A DNA stretch of 64,000 bases, from positions 186,001-250,000 of the forward strand of contig NZ_JABBFX010000001.1 of NCBI RefSeq assembly GCF_012927085.1, written 5' to 3'. A program made the position numbers and the translations under genes. Below the pieces are notes generated by a model, which was given only the letters and a program-made list of their open reading frames with translations, searched no databases and was not told the origin of the DNA. Source of the stretch: Ramlibacter agri (lineage in GTDB: Bacteria; Pseudomonadota; Gammaproteobacteria; Burkholderiales; Burkholderiaceae_C). Positions 23,636 to 33,429 of the stretch are shown piece after piece (position 1 is the stretch's first letter; each line of letters begins with the position of its first letter).

Positions 23636-24810
23636 GCAGAGGCCCTCACTTCGTTCAGCACTTCGTCGGTGTGTTCGCCCAGCCGCGGCGGCTCGCGCCG
23701 CAGCGCGACCTGCGCGCCGGACAGCTGGATCGGGCTGCCGATGAAGCGCAGCTTGCGGCCGGTGGACGTCTGCGCTTCCATGATCATGCGGTTGTGCAGC
23801 GTCTGCGGATCCACCAGCACCTCGCGCATGTCGCGCACCGGCGCGCACAGCAGGTCCTGTTCCTCCAGCCGCGCCAGCCAGTGTTCGCGCGTGTTGGTGG
23901 CGAACCGGTCGCGGAACATCTGGTGCAGTTCCGCCTTGTGCTTGAACTGCTGCTGCAGGCTGTCGAAGCGCGGGTCGCCCGACAGGTCCGGCAGCTCCAG
24001 CGCCGCGCAGATGTCGCGCAGCGGGTTGGCCTTGAACGCGCCCACCAGCACCAGCGCACCGGTGCTCGTCTCGAACACGCCCGACAGCGGCATGGCCGCC
24101 CAGTTCACCTCCGAGTCCTCCATCATGATCATGGCGGCTTCCTGCATCTGCATGGCCAGCATGGAGTTGTAGAGGGACACGTTGACCTTCTGGCCGCGGC
24201 CGGTCTGCTGCCGCTGCAGCAGCGCCAGCAGCACGCCCTGCACCATGTGCATGCCGGCCGTGTAGTCGGCCAGCGCCGTGGCGTAGATGGACAGCGGCGC
24301 GCCGGCGTCGGAGCGGCGCGCCATCACCCCGCTCATGGCCTGGGCCAGCACGTCCTGCCCGCCCTTGTGGGCGTTGGGGCCGGTCTCGCCGAAACCGGTG
24401 CCCACGGCGTAGACGATGCGCGGGTTCAGCTGCGCGCAGGCCTCGTAGCCGAGGCCCAGGCGCTCCATCACGCCGGCGCGGAAGTTGTTGACCACCACGT
24501 CGGCCCCGGCGATCAGCGCCTTCACCTGCTCCATCTGCGCGGCGTCGCGCAGGTCGATCTCGACGCTGCGCTTGTTGCGGTTCAGGCTGCAGAAGATGGG
24601 GTTGTCGTTGCCCGCCACCGGCTTGAAGGTGGAGCGGCTCAGGTCGCCCGCGCCCTTGCGCTCGATCTTGATGACGTCGGCGCCGTAGTCCGCCAGCATC
24701 TGCGTGCAGACCGGGCCCATCATCACCTGGGTGAAGTCGATGACGCGGATGCCGGCCAGCGGCAGCGCGGCGCCGCCCTCTTCGCGGAAGATGTCCGGGT
24801 GCGCCTTCAT
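23632..24810 (-). CDS. CaiB/BaiF-family (class III) CoA-transferase
   Basis: A second class III CoA-transferase, 392 residues. Family pattern: AGIRVIDFTQVMMGPVCTQM, LADYGADVIKIERKGAGDLS, SLNRNKRSVEIDLRDAAQ, NPRIVYAVGTGFGETGPN, then the KGGQDVLAQAMSGVMARRSD region where the catalytic Asp is expected (D of GGQDV), and PPRLGEHTDEVLNEV at the C-terminus. It has ATGA overlaps on both sides, with the FAD oxidoreductase upstream and the enoyl-CoA hydratase downstream. It should activate an acid for the hydratase. It is clearly diverged from the transferase at 17.2-18.4 kb. Confidence 0.9.
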   Translation of the reverse strand: MKAHPDIFREEGGAALPLAGIRVIDFTQVMMGPVCTQMLADYGADVIKIERKGAGDLSRSTFKPVAGNDNPIFCSLNRNKRSVEIDLRDAAQMEQVKALIAGADVVVNNFRAGVMERLGLGYEACAQLNPRIVYAVGTGFGETGPNAHKGGQDVLAQAMSGVMARRSDAGAPLSIYATALADYTAGMHMVQGVLLALLQRQQTGRGQKVNVSLYNSMLAMQMQEAAMIMMEDSEVNWAAMPLSGVFETSTGALVLVGAFKANPLRDICAALELPDLSGDPRFDSLQQQFKHKAELHQMFRDRFATNTREHWLARLEEQDLLCAPVRDMREVLVDPQTLHNRMIMEAQTSTGRKLRFIGSPIQLSGAQVALRREPPRLGEHTDEVLNEVRASA

Positions 24811-26204
24811 GCCAGGGCCTCCACGCGTTGGCGGGCGGCGCGGGCGATCGCCGGCACGTCCGGGTTGCAGCCTTCGCGGTCGCCGGGGTCGGCGCCCTGC
24901 GCGCGCAGGGTGCGCTGCACCTTCTGCACGTCGACGTTGCGCACGCTCACGCCGGCATCCACCGCCAGCGCCGCGGCCACGCCGGCCGCTTCGCCCATGG
25001 CCATGCAGGGCGGGATCTCGCGCGACATCTTCTGCGCCGCCGAGGTGGCGGAGTAGTGGCGGCCCGCCACGATCAGGTTGTCGATGCCGCGCGGCAGCAG
25101 CGAGCGGTAGGGGTAGTAGTAGTCGCGGCCGCGCGCCACGCTGTCGGCGAACCGCACGCGGTTCACCACGTCGTCCTTGCTCATCACGTATTCGCCTTCC
25201 AGCAAACGGGTCTGGCGCACGCCGGTCTGCGGCGCGACGTCGACCACGAAGCAGCTCTCGAAACCGGGCAGCCGCGTGCGCAGGAAGTCCACCGTGCGGT
25301 GGATGGCCTTGCGGCCTTCGATCTCCACCTTGGTCAGGTCTTCCACGCGCGTGCCGTCCAGGCCCGCGATGTGCGGGGCGTTGCACCACACCACGCCCGG
25401 CAGCGGGGTGCGCAGCCACCACTTGGCCCAGCTGCCGCCCAGCACCCGCTTGACCTCCCGGTCCATCGCGTCGAAGGCTTCGGGCTCCTCGCGCTCGAAG
25501 CGCTCCGCCTCCTCCGCGTCCACGCCGCCGAGGCGGAACACGGTGGTCATGATGTAGCTGCCGCCCACGTGCGGCGCGCTGGCCGAGGCGGCGACGTCGA
25601 GGTCGCCGGTAGCGTCGATCACCACGTCGCCCAGGATGGCCTGGCGACCGGCCTTGGTGTCGCAGATTACGCCTTTGACCTTGCCGTCTTCGACCAGCGT
25701 GCGCGAGAACCAGGAGTGCAGGCGCAGGTCGATGCCGTGCTGCTGCACCAGGTCCAGCGAAACGCGCTTCCAGGCGTCGGGGTCGAAGGCCGCGGCGAAG
25801 CAGATGGGATGCGGCTTCTCGTGGCTGTGGAAGTCGAAGGTGCCCCAGCGGCCCCAGCGGCGCTGGCTGGCCGGGTCGCTGCCCCACTCGTCCTCGCGCG
25901 GGAACTGCGCCAGGCCCAGCGAGGCCATGCGCTCGATCATCTCCAGGCAGTTGCCGCGCACCGAGATCTCGCGCAGGTGGCTGTCCCACATGTCGTCCAG
26001 CACCAGCACCATGCCGCCGGCGGCCAGGCCGCCCAGGTGGTTGTAGCGCTCCAGCAGCGTCACGCGGGCGCCGTTGCGCGCCGCGCCGATCGCCGCGCTC
26101 AGGCCGGCGGGTCCGCCGCCGACCACCACCACGTCCGACTTCGCGACGACGCGCACGTCGCGCACGTCTTCCCGCAGCCAATCACCGATCTGGCTCATGT
26201 TCAT
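24807..26204 (-). CDS. FAD-dependent oxidoreductase (FAD_oxidored family)
   Basis: A 465-residue flavoprotein. The dinucleotide-binding motif is SDVVVVGGGPAGLSAAIGAA (residues 23-42) followed by LLERYNHLGGLAAGGMV. The second FAD segment is VVIDATGDLDVAASASAPH, and the C-terminal one is LIVAGRHYSATSAAQKMSRE with MAMGEAAGVAAALAVDAGV. This is the architecture of PF12831 proteins, whose substrates are mostly unknown. There is no signal peptide. The start is 26204 (MNMSQ) or 26198 (second Met). The gene lies between an ABC importer and a CoA-transferase with a ferredoxin nearby, so it may oxidise or reduce the imported compound before or after CoA activation. Confidence 0.83.
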   Translation of the reverse strand: MNMSQIGDWLREDVRDVRVVAKSDVVVVGGGPAGLSAAIGAARNGARVTLLERYNHLGGLAAGGMVLVLDDMWDSHLREISVRGNCLEMIERMASLGLAQFPREDEWGSDPASQRRWGRWGTFDFHSHEKPHPICFAAAFDPDAWKRVSLDLVQQHGIDLRLHSWFSRTLVEDGKVKGVICDTKAGRQAILGDVVIDATGDLDVAASASAPHVGGSYIMTTVFRLGGVDAEEAERFEREEPEAFDAMDREVKRVLGGSWAKWWLRTPLPGVVWCNAPHIAGLDGTRVEDLTKVEIEGRKAIHRTVDFLRTRLPGFESCFVVDVAPQTGVRQTRLLEGEYVMSKDDVVNRVRFADSVARGRDYYYPYRSLLPRGIDNLIVAGRHYSATSAAQKMSREIPPCMAMGEAAGVAAALAVDAGVSVRNVDVQKVQRTLRAQGADPGDREGCNPDVPAIARAARQRVEALA

Positions 26205-26246
26205 TTCCTTGGTTGGGAGGGCGCCCCGCGCGGGACGCCCGGGATT

Positions 26247-27107
26247 TCAGTGTTGGCCGATGTCCGGCTGCCAGCGGATGACCCAGCGTTCGGCCAGGGT
26301 CACCGCCAGGAAGAAGGCCGCGGAGAGCGACGCGCTCATGACGATGGCGGCGTACAGCAGCGCGGAGTCGAAGTTGAAGGTGGCCTGGATGATCAGCGCG
26401 CCGATGCCGGTGTTCGCGCCGATCCACTCGCCCACCACCGCGCCGATCACGCTCAGCGAAGCCGCGATGCGCAGCGCCGAAAACAGGTAGGGCAACGCGT
26501 TGAACATGCGCAGGCGGAGAAAGACCTCCGCCTTGCTGGCGTTCAGCACCCGCATCAGTTCCATCGCCTGCGGGTTCACCGACTCCAGCCCGCGCACCAT
26601 GTTCACCAGCGTCGGGAAGAAGCACACCAGCGCCGCGATGGTGATCTTGGGCGACATGCCGTTGCCCAGGATCAGCACCAGGATCGGCGCCTTGGCGACC
26701 ACGGGGATCGCGTTGAACATCACCACCACCGGGAAGAAGATGTCCTGCAGCGTCTTGTTGTGGATGAACACCGTGGCCACCAGCACGGCGGCCAGGCCAC
26801 CCAGCAGGAAGCCGCCGGCCGCCTCCACGGCCGTGGGCCACAGGTTCTGCAGCAGCACGTCGTGCTTGTCCCACAGCGTCTGCAGGACCAGCAGCGGCGA
26901 CGGCGCGATGAAGGGCTTGACGCCGAAGCCGGCGACGATGGCCCACCAGGCGACCAGCAGGCCGACGATGCCCAGCGTGGGCAGCAGGCGGCGGCGCCAG
27001 ACCTTGCGCCTGCGCTCGGCCAGCCACTGCACCATCTCGGCATCCTCGCCCGCGGGCGCGGCGGCCAGCGCTCCGGCCAGGGCCGGATCCAGGGTTCGCA
27101 TGTTCAT
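26247..27107 (-). CDS. ABC transporter permease, SsuC/TauC type
   Basis: Inner-membrane subunit, 286 residues, of a nitrate/sulfonate/taurine-type importer. About six membrane spans are visible (e.g. LLPTLGIVGLLVAWWAIVAG, AAGGFLLGGLAAVLVATVFI, SALLYAAIVMSASLSAAFFL). The EAA-like coupling loop ELMRVLNASKAEVFLRLRM contacts the ATPase. SVIGAVVGEWIGANTGIGAL is the usual family block. Its ATG overlaps the ATPase stop by one base (TGATG). A 42-base gap separates it from the FAD oxidoreductase gene. Confidence 0.9.
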   Translation of the reverse strand: MNMRTLDPALAGALAAAPAGEDAEMVQWLAERRRKVWRRRLLPTLGIVGLLVAWWAIVAGFGVKPFIAPSPLLVLQTLWDKHDVLLQNLWPTAVEAAGGFLLGGLAAVLVATVFIHNKTLQDIFFPVVVMFNAIPVVAKAPILVLILGNGMSPKITIAALVCFFPTLVNMVRGLESVNPQAMELMRVLNASKAEVFLRLRMFNALPYLFSALRIAASLSVIGAVVGEWIGANTGIGALIIQATFNFDSALLYAAIVMSASLSAAFFLAVTLAERWVIRWQPDIGQH

Positions 27108-27901
27108 CAGCAGGCCTCCAGCTCGCGCCGCAGCTGCGCGCTCAGTTCCACGAAGGCGGGGGATTCGCGCACGGCCAGCGTGCGGTCCTCCGGCAGGTTC
27201 ACGGGCACGATCGTGCGCACCCGCCCCGGGTTGGCGGCCAGCACCAGCACGCGCTGGCCCAGGTAGGCCGCCTCGGCGATGCTGTGCGTGACGAACAGGA
27301 TGGTGATGCCCAGTTCCTTCCACACGCGCCGCAGTTCCTCGTTGAGCCCGTCGCGCTTGATCTCGTCCAGCGCGCCGAAGGGCTCGTCCATCAGCAGGAT
27401 CTTCGGATCGCTGGCGAGCGCGCGGGCGATCGCCACGCGCTGGCGCATGCCGCCCGAGAGTTCGTGCGGCCAGGCGTTCTCGCGGCCCTTGAGGCCCACC
27501 AGCTCCAGCAGTTCGCGCGGGCTGCGCTTGCCCTGGCGGGCGGCGCCGCCGCCCACCTGCAGCGGCAGCTCCACGTTCTGCAGCACCGAGCGCCAGGGCA
27601 GCAGCGCGGCGTCCTGGAACACGAAGCCGATGTCGCGACGCAGGCGCGCGGCTTCCGGCGTGCCGCCCAGCACTTCGATGCTGCCCTTGTTGGGCGTGAC
27701 GAGGTCCGAGACGACGCGCAGGAAAGTCGACTTGCCGCAGCCCGAGGGGCCCAGCAAGGTGAGGAACTCGCCCGCCTTCACCTCCAGGTCGAGCGAGCCG
27801 ATGGCGGTGACCGTGCGGCGCTCGCTGAAGAAGCGCACGCCGATGTCGCGGCAGCGGATGGAAGCATCCGCGGAAGCAGGCGCGGTGGCAGTGGCCAGCA
27901 T
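27107..27901 (-). CDS. ABC transporter ATPase, SsuB/TauB type
   Basis: Cytoplasmic ATPase of 264 residues that powers the importer. Walker [21 protein letters not shown]-loop [19 protein letters not shown], signature [16 protein letters not shown], Walker [15 protein letters not shown] and switch His in [15 protein letters not shown] are all intact. An N-terminal extension of about 14 residues precedes the fold. It starts 3 bases after the binding-protein stop. Confidence 0.93.
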   Translation of the reverse strand: MLATATAPASADASIRCRDIGVRFFSERRTVTAIGSLDLEVKAGEFLTLLGPSGCGKSTFLRVVSDLVTPNKGSIEVLGGTPEAARLRRDIGFVFQDAALLPWRSVLQNVELPLQVGGGAARQGKRSPRELLELVGLKGRENAWPHELSGGMRQRVAIARALASDPKILLMDEPFGALDEIKRDGLNEELRRVWKELGITILFVTHSIAEAAYLGQRVLVLAANPGRVRTIVPVNLPEDRTLAVRESPAFVELSAQLRRELEAC

Positions 27902-27904
27902 GGC

Positions 27905-28936
27905 TCAGCCCTTCAGGCGCGCGGCCTCGGTGGCCTTCAGGATGTCCAGCGTCATGACATCCTCCACCTTGGGCGTGCGTGCGGTGAACTGGCCCAGGCG
28001 CGCGTACAGGTCGATCTGGTCCTTCCAGATCGCAGGGTCCATCGCGCCCCAGCCCCGGGTCTTCGTCAGCTCGCCGAAGCTGTAGCGCAGCATGGCGTCC
28101 AGGCCGGCCAGCTCGTCCTGCTTGTTCAGGTTGGGGTATTCGGCCACCAGCAGGTCCACCGCCTTTTCGCGGTTGGCTTCGGCGTACGACCAGCCGCGGG
28201 CCGTGGCGCGAAGGAAGCCGGCCAGCACCTGCGGATGCTGCTGGATCGTCTCGTTCGTCGCGTAGTAGGGCAGCGCGTACAGCTTCACGCCGCCGTCCCA
28301 CAGCGCCATGTCGACGCGGTCCTTGCCCAGCACCTTCAGCGCGGTGGTGCTGGTGAGCCAGCCAGTGACCACGTCGACCTGGCCGGTGAGCAGCGGCGTC
28401 ATGTCGGTGCCGGTCGGGACGATGGTCACATCCTTCTCGGCGACCTTGTTCTGCGCCAGCAGCGCGCGGATCAGGATGTGCGCGGTTGCGGGCAGGCCCA
28501 CCTTCTTGCCGACCAGGTCGGCCGGCTTGCGCACCGGGTTCTTCGCCAGCGAGAAGAAACAGAAGGGGTGGCGCTGCGCGCCCACCGCGAAGGCCTTGAT
28601 CGGCAGGCCCTGGGACACGGCCAGCATGACCGAGGGGCTGGACGAGACCTGGCCGACTTCGGAGCGGCCCGAAGCCACCACCGCCACGCCGTCCACGTTG
28701 GGGCCGCCGGCGGCGATGCTGAAGGCGATGCCTTCCTGGTCGAAGTAGCCGAGCCGCTTGGCGACGACCTCGCCCACCTGGTTGCCGCTGGCGATCCAGC
28801 CCAGCTGCATGCTGAGCTTGGCCTTGTCACCGGCGAATGCCTGCACCGACAGCATCGGGCCGGCGGCGGCCAGCCCGCCGGCCACAAGCGTCGAACCGAG
28901 GAAGCGGCGGCGGTGCATGTCCACGAAATGGGTCAT
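27905..28936 (-). CDS. ABC transporter substrate-binding protein, NMT1/SsuA-like
   Basis: Periplasmic receptor of 343 residues, first gene of the operon. A twin-arginine type signal (MHRRRFLGSTLVAGGLAAAG, residues 7-26) precedes the mature start at about AFAGDKAKLSMQLGWIASG. Family features: GYFDQEGIAFSIAAGGPN, GRSEVGQVSSSPSVMLAVSQ, and DLVGKKVGLPATAHILIRAL. AGGA precedes the ATG at 28936; an in-frame upstream ATG at 28984 would bury the signal. NMT1-type receptors bind small organic molecules such as sulfonates, pyrimidine precursors or aromatic acids; the ligand is unknown. The enzymes downstream suggest an acid that becomes a CoA ester. Confidence 0.9.
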   Translation of the reverse strand: MTHFVDMHRRRFLGSTLVAGGLAAAGPMLSVQAFAGDKAKLSMQLGWIASGNQVGEVVAKRLGYFDQEGIAFSIAAGGPNVDGVAVVASGRSEVGQVSSSPSVMLAVSQGLPIKAFAVGAQRHPFCFFSLAKNPVRKPADLVGKKVGLPATAHILIRALLAQNKVAEKDVTIVPTGTDMTPLLTGQVDVVTGWLTSTTALKVLGKDRVDMALWDGGVKLYALPYYATNETIQQHPQVLAGFLRATARGWSYAEANREKAVDLLVAEYPNLNKQDELAGLDAMLRYSFGELTKTRGWGAMDPAIWKDQIDLYARLGQFTARTPKVEDVMTLDILKATEAARLKG

Positions 28937-29036
28937 CTGCAATTCCTTTTGTCTCCGAGAGTGGACGAATCCTCGGTGACGCAAGGTGTGCGCGCAAGAA
29001 TGACTTTTCGCGACGGGCGCTGCCGAAATTAGCGCT

Positions 29037-29058
29037 CCGGACCAACCCTAGGGTCCGG
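29037..29058. repeat. Inverted repeat between the MFS gene and the importer operon
   Basis: CCGGACC and GGTCCGG flank an 8-base centre (AACCCTAG), giving a perfect 7-8-7 dyad. It lies 36 bases after the MFS stop and about 100 bases before the binding-protein start. No T-run follows, so it may be an operator for the operon (LysR or another regulator) rather than a terminator. Confidence 0.4.
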
Positions 29059-29094
29059 TTAAGTCGAAAGACGAAACGCGGGCCGGCCGCGGCT

Positions 29095-30303
29095 TCAGGT
29101 GGCCTCAGCCTCGTCGGCCAGCACTTCCTCGGGCGTCGGGCGGGAGGTCGGGGCCTTCATCGGCCAGGCGACCACCAGCCACACCAGCATCAGCACCGCG
29201 CAGGCGATGAACAGGCCCGAGAAGCCCGCATGCTTGGCCAGCCAGCCCCCGAGCGCGCCGCCCAGGAAGAAGCCGATCGACTGCAGCGTGTTGTAGACGC
29301 CCAGCGCGGCGCCGCGCGCCTGCGATGGCGCCACGCGCGAGGCCAGGCTGGGCTGCGTCGCCTCCAGCACGTTGAAGCCGCAGAAGAACAGGAACAGCAG
29401 CACGGCCAGCGCGGGCACGCTGGGATGCGGCGCCACCAGCAACAGACCCAGCTGCACCAGCAGCACCAAGCCGATGGAAGCGAGGAACACGGCGCGCAGG
29501 TAGCCGCGGCGCTCCAGCGGGAACAGCAAGCCGCCCATCACGACGAACGAAGCGAGCACGGCGGGCAGGTAGACCTGCCACTGCTGCTCCTTGGCCAGGC
29601 CGGACTGCACCAGCAAGGACGGCAGCACGACCCACATCGCGATCTGCACCGCGTGCAGCACCAGCACGCCCACGTCCAGCCGCAGCAGCGGCGCGTGCTT
29701 CAGCACGTCGGCCAGGCGGCCGCGCGGCACGTTCGCGTGGACCTTCGGCTCCGGCGGCGTCCACCACAGCACCACGGCGATGCAGGCCAGCGCCAGCAGG
29801 CCGGTGATGGTGAACAGTCCATGCAGGCCGATGCGCGCAGCGAGGATCGGCGAGCCCACCAGCGACAGCGCGAACATCAGCCCGATGCTGGCGCCGACCA
29901 GTGCCATCGCCTTGGTCCGCACGGTGTCGCGCGTCAGGTCCGCCAGCAGCGCGGTGACGGCAGCCGACACCGCGCCGGCGCCTTGCAGCGCGCGGCCGAT
30001 CACCAGCATGTGCAGCGTGGTCGCCGAGGCATTGAGGAAGCTGCCCGCCGCGAACACCAGCAGGCCGATGACGATGACCTTCTTGCGGCCGAAGCGGTCG
30101 CTGGCCAGCCCGAAGGGAATCTGCAGCACGCCCTGCGTCAGGCCATAGATGCCCATGGCCAGGCCGACCAGCGCAGGGTCGTCGCCGCCGGGCAGGCGGG
30201 CCGCCTCCAGCGCGAACACGGGCAGCACCAGGAACAGGCCCAGCATGCGGGCGGCGAAGATGAGGGCCAGTGAGCCGCTGGCGCGCCGCTCCAGCGGCGT
30301 CAT
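29095..30303 (-). CDS. Major facilitator superfamily transporter
   Basis: Twelve-span exporter-type MFS protein of about 402 residues from the ATG at 30303 (MTPLERRASGSL). The signature loop GLASDRFGRKKVIVIGLLVF between spans 2 and 3 is intact, and hydrophobic segments run the whole length (FITLAAR-like start LALIFAARMLGLFLVLPVFA, end AVLMLVWLVVAWPMKAP). In-frame codons reach back to 30402, but those residues are Pro/Ala-rich and precede span 1 without a clear ribosome-binding site, so the start is uncertain. It diverges from uvrA, an arrangement I know from many Burkholderiales, where ssb normally follows it. Substrate unknown; members next to uvrA are usually annotated only as MFS. Confidence 0.88.
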   Translation of the reverse strand: MTPLERRASGSLALIFAARMLGLFLVLPVFALEAARLPGGDDPALVGLAMGIYGLTQGVLQIPFGLASDRFGRKKVIVIGLLVFAAGSFLNASATTLHMLVIGRALQGAGAVSAAVTALLADLTRDTVRTKAMALVGASIGLMFALSLVGSPILAARIGLHGLFTITGLLALACIAVVLWWTPPEPKVHANVPRGRLADVLKHAPLLRLDVGVLVLHAVQIAMWVVLPSLLVQSGLAKEQQWQVYLPAVLASFVVMGGLLFPLERRGYLRAVFLASIGLVLLVQLGLLLVAPHPSVPALAVLLFLFFCGFNVLEATQPSLASRVAPSQARGAALGVYNTLQSIGFFLGGALGGWLAKHAGFSGLFIACAVLMLVWLVVAWPMKAPTSRPTPEEVLADEAEAT

Positions 30304-30484
30304 GCGGTTGGCCAGGGGGGCGGAGGCAGGGGCGGTCACGGAAGGAGGTCGTGAAAAAAGCACGCCGGCAGGCGCAGGCGGGATGGCCGGCAAACCCTGC
30401 ATTCTCCGGCATTCGAGAAAGCGGGGTGCGCGGATGCCCGTAGCGGGCTAAGATGGTTGGTTTCCCTGAACGCCGCCTGACCCC

Positions 30485-33373
30485 TTGAACGACAGCACCG
30501 AAGGCAAGTACCTGCACGCCGCCCTGGGCCAGCGGATCAGCATCCGCGGCGCCCGCACGCACAACCTGAAGAACGTCGACCTCGACCTGCCACGCTACCA
30601 GCTGGTCGTGATCACGGGCCTGTCCGGCTCGGGCAAGTCCTCGCTCGCCTTCGACACGCTGTATGCCGAAGGCCAGCGCCGCTACGTGGAAAGCCTGTCG
30701 GCCTATGCCCGCCAGTTCCTGCAGCTGATGGACAAGCCCGACGTCGACGTCATCGAAGGCCTGTCGCCGGCGATCTCCATCGAGCAGAAGGCCACCAGCC
30801 ACAACCCGCGTTCCACCGTGGGCACGGTCACCGAAATCCACGACTACCTGCGCCTGCTGTACGCGCGCGCCGGCACGCCCTACTGCCCGGTGCACGAGAT
30901 CCCGCTGCAGTCGCAGACCGTGTCGCAGATGGTCGACGCGGTGCTGGCGCTGCCCGAGGACACGCGGCTGATGATCCTGGCGCCGGTGGCGCGCGACCGC
31001 AAGGGCGAGTTCACCGAGCTGTTCGCCGAGATGCAGGGCCAGGGTTACGTGCGTTTCCGCGTGGCCGGCGAGATCTACGAATTCGACAACCTGCCGAAGC
31101 TGAAGAAGACGGAGAAGCACGACATCGACGTCGTGATCGACCGGTTGAAGGTGAAGCCGGACATCCAGCAGCGCCTGGCCGAAAGCTTCGAAGCCGCGCT
31201 GCGCCTGGCCGACTCGCGCGCCGTGGCGATGGAAATGGACAGCGGCAAGGAGCACCTGTTCAACGCGAAGTTCGCCTGCCCGATCTGCCACTACTCGCTG
31301 GCCGAACTCGAGCCGCGCCTGTTTTCGTTCAACTCGCCGGTGGGCGCCTGCCCCAGCTGCGACGGCATCGGCACCATGGAGTTCTTCGACCCGCAGCGGG
31401 TCGTCGCCTTCCCCGAGCTGTCGCTGGCCGGCGGCGCCATCAAGGGCTGGGACCGCCGCAACCCCTATTACTTCTCGATGATCGAGAGCATGGGGAAGCA
31501 CTACAAGTTCGACGTCGACACGGCCTTCGAGAAGCTGCCCGCCAACGTGCGCAAGGCGCTGCTGCAAGGCTCCGGCGAAGAGGAGGTCAAGTTCACCTAT
31601 GCGCTGGAAAGCGGCCCGTCCGCCGGCCGCAAGGTGAACAAGAAGCATCCCTTCGAGGGCATCCTTCCCAACATGGAGCGGCGCTACCGCGAAACCGATT
31701 CGGCCGCGGTGCGCGAGGAACTGGCGCGCTACCGCAGCCTGCAGCCCTGCCCCACCTGCGAAGGCACGCGCCTGCGCAGCGAAGCGCGCCACGTGCGCCT
31801 GGGCGAAGGCCCGCAGGGCCGCGCGATCTACGAGATCGGCCGCATGACCCTGCGCGACAGCCAGGCCTGGTTCGAGCAGCTGGCGCTGAAGGGCGCGAAG
31901 GCGGAGATCGCCGACAAGGTGGTGCGCGAAATCGGCGCGCGCCTGAAGTTCCTCAACGACGTCGGCCTCAACTACCTCTCGCTCGATCGCAGCGCCGAGA
32001 CGCTCTCCGGCGGCGAAGCGCAGCGCATCCGCCTCGCCTCGCAGATCGGCAGCGGCCTCACCGGCGTGATGTACGTGCTGGACGAGCCCTCGATCGGCCT
32101 GCACCAGCGTGACAACGACCGCCTCATCGGCACTCTGCAGCACCTGCGCGACCTCGGCAACTCCGTCCTGGTGGTGGAACACGACGAGGACATGATCCGC
32201 GCCGCCGACTACGTGGTCGACATGGGCCCGGGCGCCGGCATCCACGGCGGCCAGGTGGTGGCGCAGGGCACGCCGGCGGAAGTGCTGGCCGACCCGGCCT
32301 CGCTGACCGGCCGCTACATGTCGGGCGCGCTGCAGATCCCGGTGCCGAAGCAGCGCAACCACCTCGGCCAGCAGCCCGACCCGCAGGTGATCAAGATCGT
32401 CGGCGCGCGCGGCAACAACCTGAAGGACGTGACGGTGGAGGTGCCGGTGGGCCTCTTCACTTGCGTCACCGGCGTGTCCGGCTCGGGCAAGTCGACCCTG
32501 GTCAACGACACGCTGTACACGGCGGTCGCGCGCGAGCTGTACCGCGCCCACGAGGAGCCGGCGCCGCACGACGCCATCGAAGGCATCGAGCACTTCGACA
32601 AGGTGATCAACGTCGACCAGTCGCCCATCGGCCGCACGCCGCGCAGCAACCCGGCGACGTACACGGGCCTGTTCACGCCCATCCGCGAGCTGATGGCCGA
32701 GACCACCATCGCCAAGGAACGCGGCTACGGCCCGGGCCGCTTCTCCTTCAACGTGGCGGGCGGCCGCTGCGAGGCCTGCCAGGGCGACGGCGTGGTGAAG
32801 GTGGAGATGCACTTCCTGCCCGACGTCTACGTGCCTTGCGACGTCTGCCGCGGCCAGCGCTACAACCGCGAGACGCTGGAAGTGCTGTGGAAGGGCCGGA
32901 ACATCGCGCAGATCCTCGACATGACGGTGGAGGACGCCTACGAGTTCCTGAAGCCGGTGCCGTCGATCGCGCGCAAGCTGCAGACGCTGACGGAAGTGGG
33001 CCTGTCGTACATCAAGCTCGGGCAGGCCGCCACCACGCTGTCGGGCGGCGAAGCGCAGCGCGTGAAGCTGGCGCTGGAGCTGTCCAAGCGCGATACGGGA
33101 CGCACGCTCTACATCCTGGACGAACCGACCACCGGCCTGCACTTCGCCGACATCGACCTGCTGCTGAAGGTGCTGCACCAGCTGCGCGACGCCGGCAACA
33201 CCATCGTCGTGATCGAGCACAACCTGGACGTCATCAAGACGGCCGACTGGGTGATCGACATGGGGCCGGAGGGCGGCGACGGCGGCGGCACCTTGGTGCT
33301 GGCCGGCACGCCCGAGGAGCTCGCGAAGCATCCCGGCAGCCACACGGGGCGTTACCTGCAGCGCTTGCTGTAA
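30485..33373 (+). CDS. uvrA: Excinuclease ABC subunit A
   Basis: Damage-recognition ATPase of nucleotide excision repair; works with UvrB and UvrC. The 962 residues include Walker A1 [11 protein letters not shown] (about 43-53), zinc finger [13 protein letters not shown]...CPSCDGIG, first signature [19 protein letters not shown], Walker A2 [10 protein letters not shown] (663-672), second zinc module [15 protein letters not shown]...CDVCRGQ, and [16 protein letters not shown] with [13 protein letters not shown]. The start is a TTG (30485), since no ATG or GTG exists before the conserved [20 protein letters not shown] block; a rare start may keep expression low. TAAGAT at 30449-30454 could be a -10. 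I see no CTG-N10-CAG LexA box upstream. Confidence 0.97.
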   Translation: MNDSTEGKYLHAALGQRISIRGARTHNLKNVDLDLPRYQLVVITGLSGSGKSSLAFDTLYAEGQRRYVESLSAYARQFLQLMDKPDVDVIEGLSPAISIEQKATSHNPRSTVGTVTEIHDYLRLLYARAGTPYCPVHEIPLQSQTVSQMVDAVLALPEDTRLMILAPVARDRKGEFTELFAEMQGQGYVRFRVAGEIYEFDNLPKLKKTEKHDIDVVIDRLKVKPDIQQRLAESFEAALRLADSRAVAMEMDSGKEHLFNAKFACPICHYSLAELEPRLFSFNSPVGACPSCDGIGTMEFFDPQRVVAFPELSLAGGAIKGWDRRNPYYFSMIESMGKHYKFDVDTAFEKLPANVRKALLQGSGEEEVKFTYALESGPSAGRKVNKKHPFEGILPNMERRYRETDSAAVREELARYRSLQPCPTCEGTRLRSEARHVRLGEGPQGRAIYEIGRMTLRDSQAWFEQLALKGAKAEIADKVVREIGARLKFLNDVGLNYLSLDRSAETLSGGEAQRIRLASQIGSGLTGVMYVLDEPSIGLHQRDNDRLIGTLQHLRDLGNSVLVVEHDEDMIRAADYVVDMGPGAGIHGGQVVAQGTPAEVLADPASLTGRYMSGALQIPVPKQRNHLGQQPDPQVIKIVGARGNNLKDVTVEVPVGLFTCVTGVSGSGKSTLVNDTLYTAVARELYRAHEEPAPHDAIEGIEHFDKVINVDQSPIGRTPRSNPATYTGLFTPIRELMAETTIAKERGYGPGRFSFNVAGGRCEACQGDGVVKVEMHFLPDVYVPCDVCRGQRYNRETLEVLWKGRNIAQILDMTVEDAYEFLKPVPSIARKLQTLTEVGLSYIKLGQAATTLSGGEAQRVKLALELSKRDTGRTLYILDEPTTGLHFADIDLLLKVLHQLRDAGNTIVVIEHNLDVIKTADWVIDMGPEGGDGGGTLVLAGTPEELAKHPGSHTGRYLQRLL

Positions 33374-33411
33374 TTCGTCTTACTGCTCCCGCCCGCCTGC
33401 GCCTACAGCTA

Positions 33412-33429
33412 AGCCAGCCCGGGCTGGCT
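33412..33429. repeat. Perfect 18-base palindrome between uvrA and the GlsB-type gene
   Basis: AGCCAGCCCGGGCTGGCT has two 9-base arms with no spacer. It lies 38 bases after the uvrA stop and 40 bases before the next start. There is no T-run; it could act as a weak bidirectional hairpin or a protein-binding site. Confidence 0.45.

Noticed and set aside
30403..30484. LexA/SOS box upstream of uvrA
   Set aside because: No CTG-N10-CAG element or near match in the gap; uvrA is not SOS-controlled in all betaproteobacteria.
29105..33343. Very long open frame antisense to uvrA and the MFS gene
   Set aside because: High-GC third-position bias leaves long stop-free antisense frames; the product is low-complexity (His/Arg/Val/Gln-rich) and uvrA on the other strand has every family motif.
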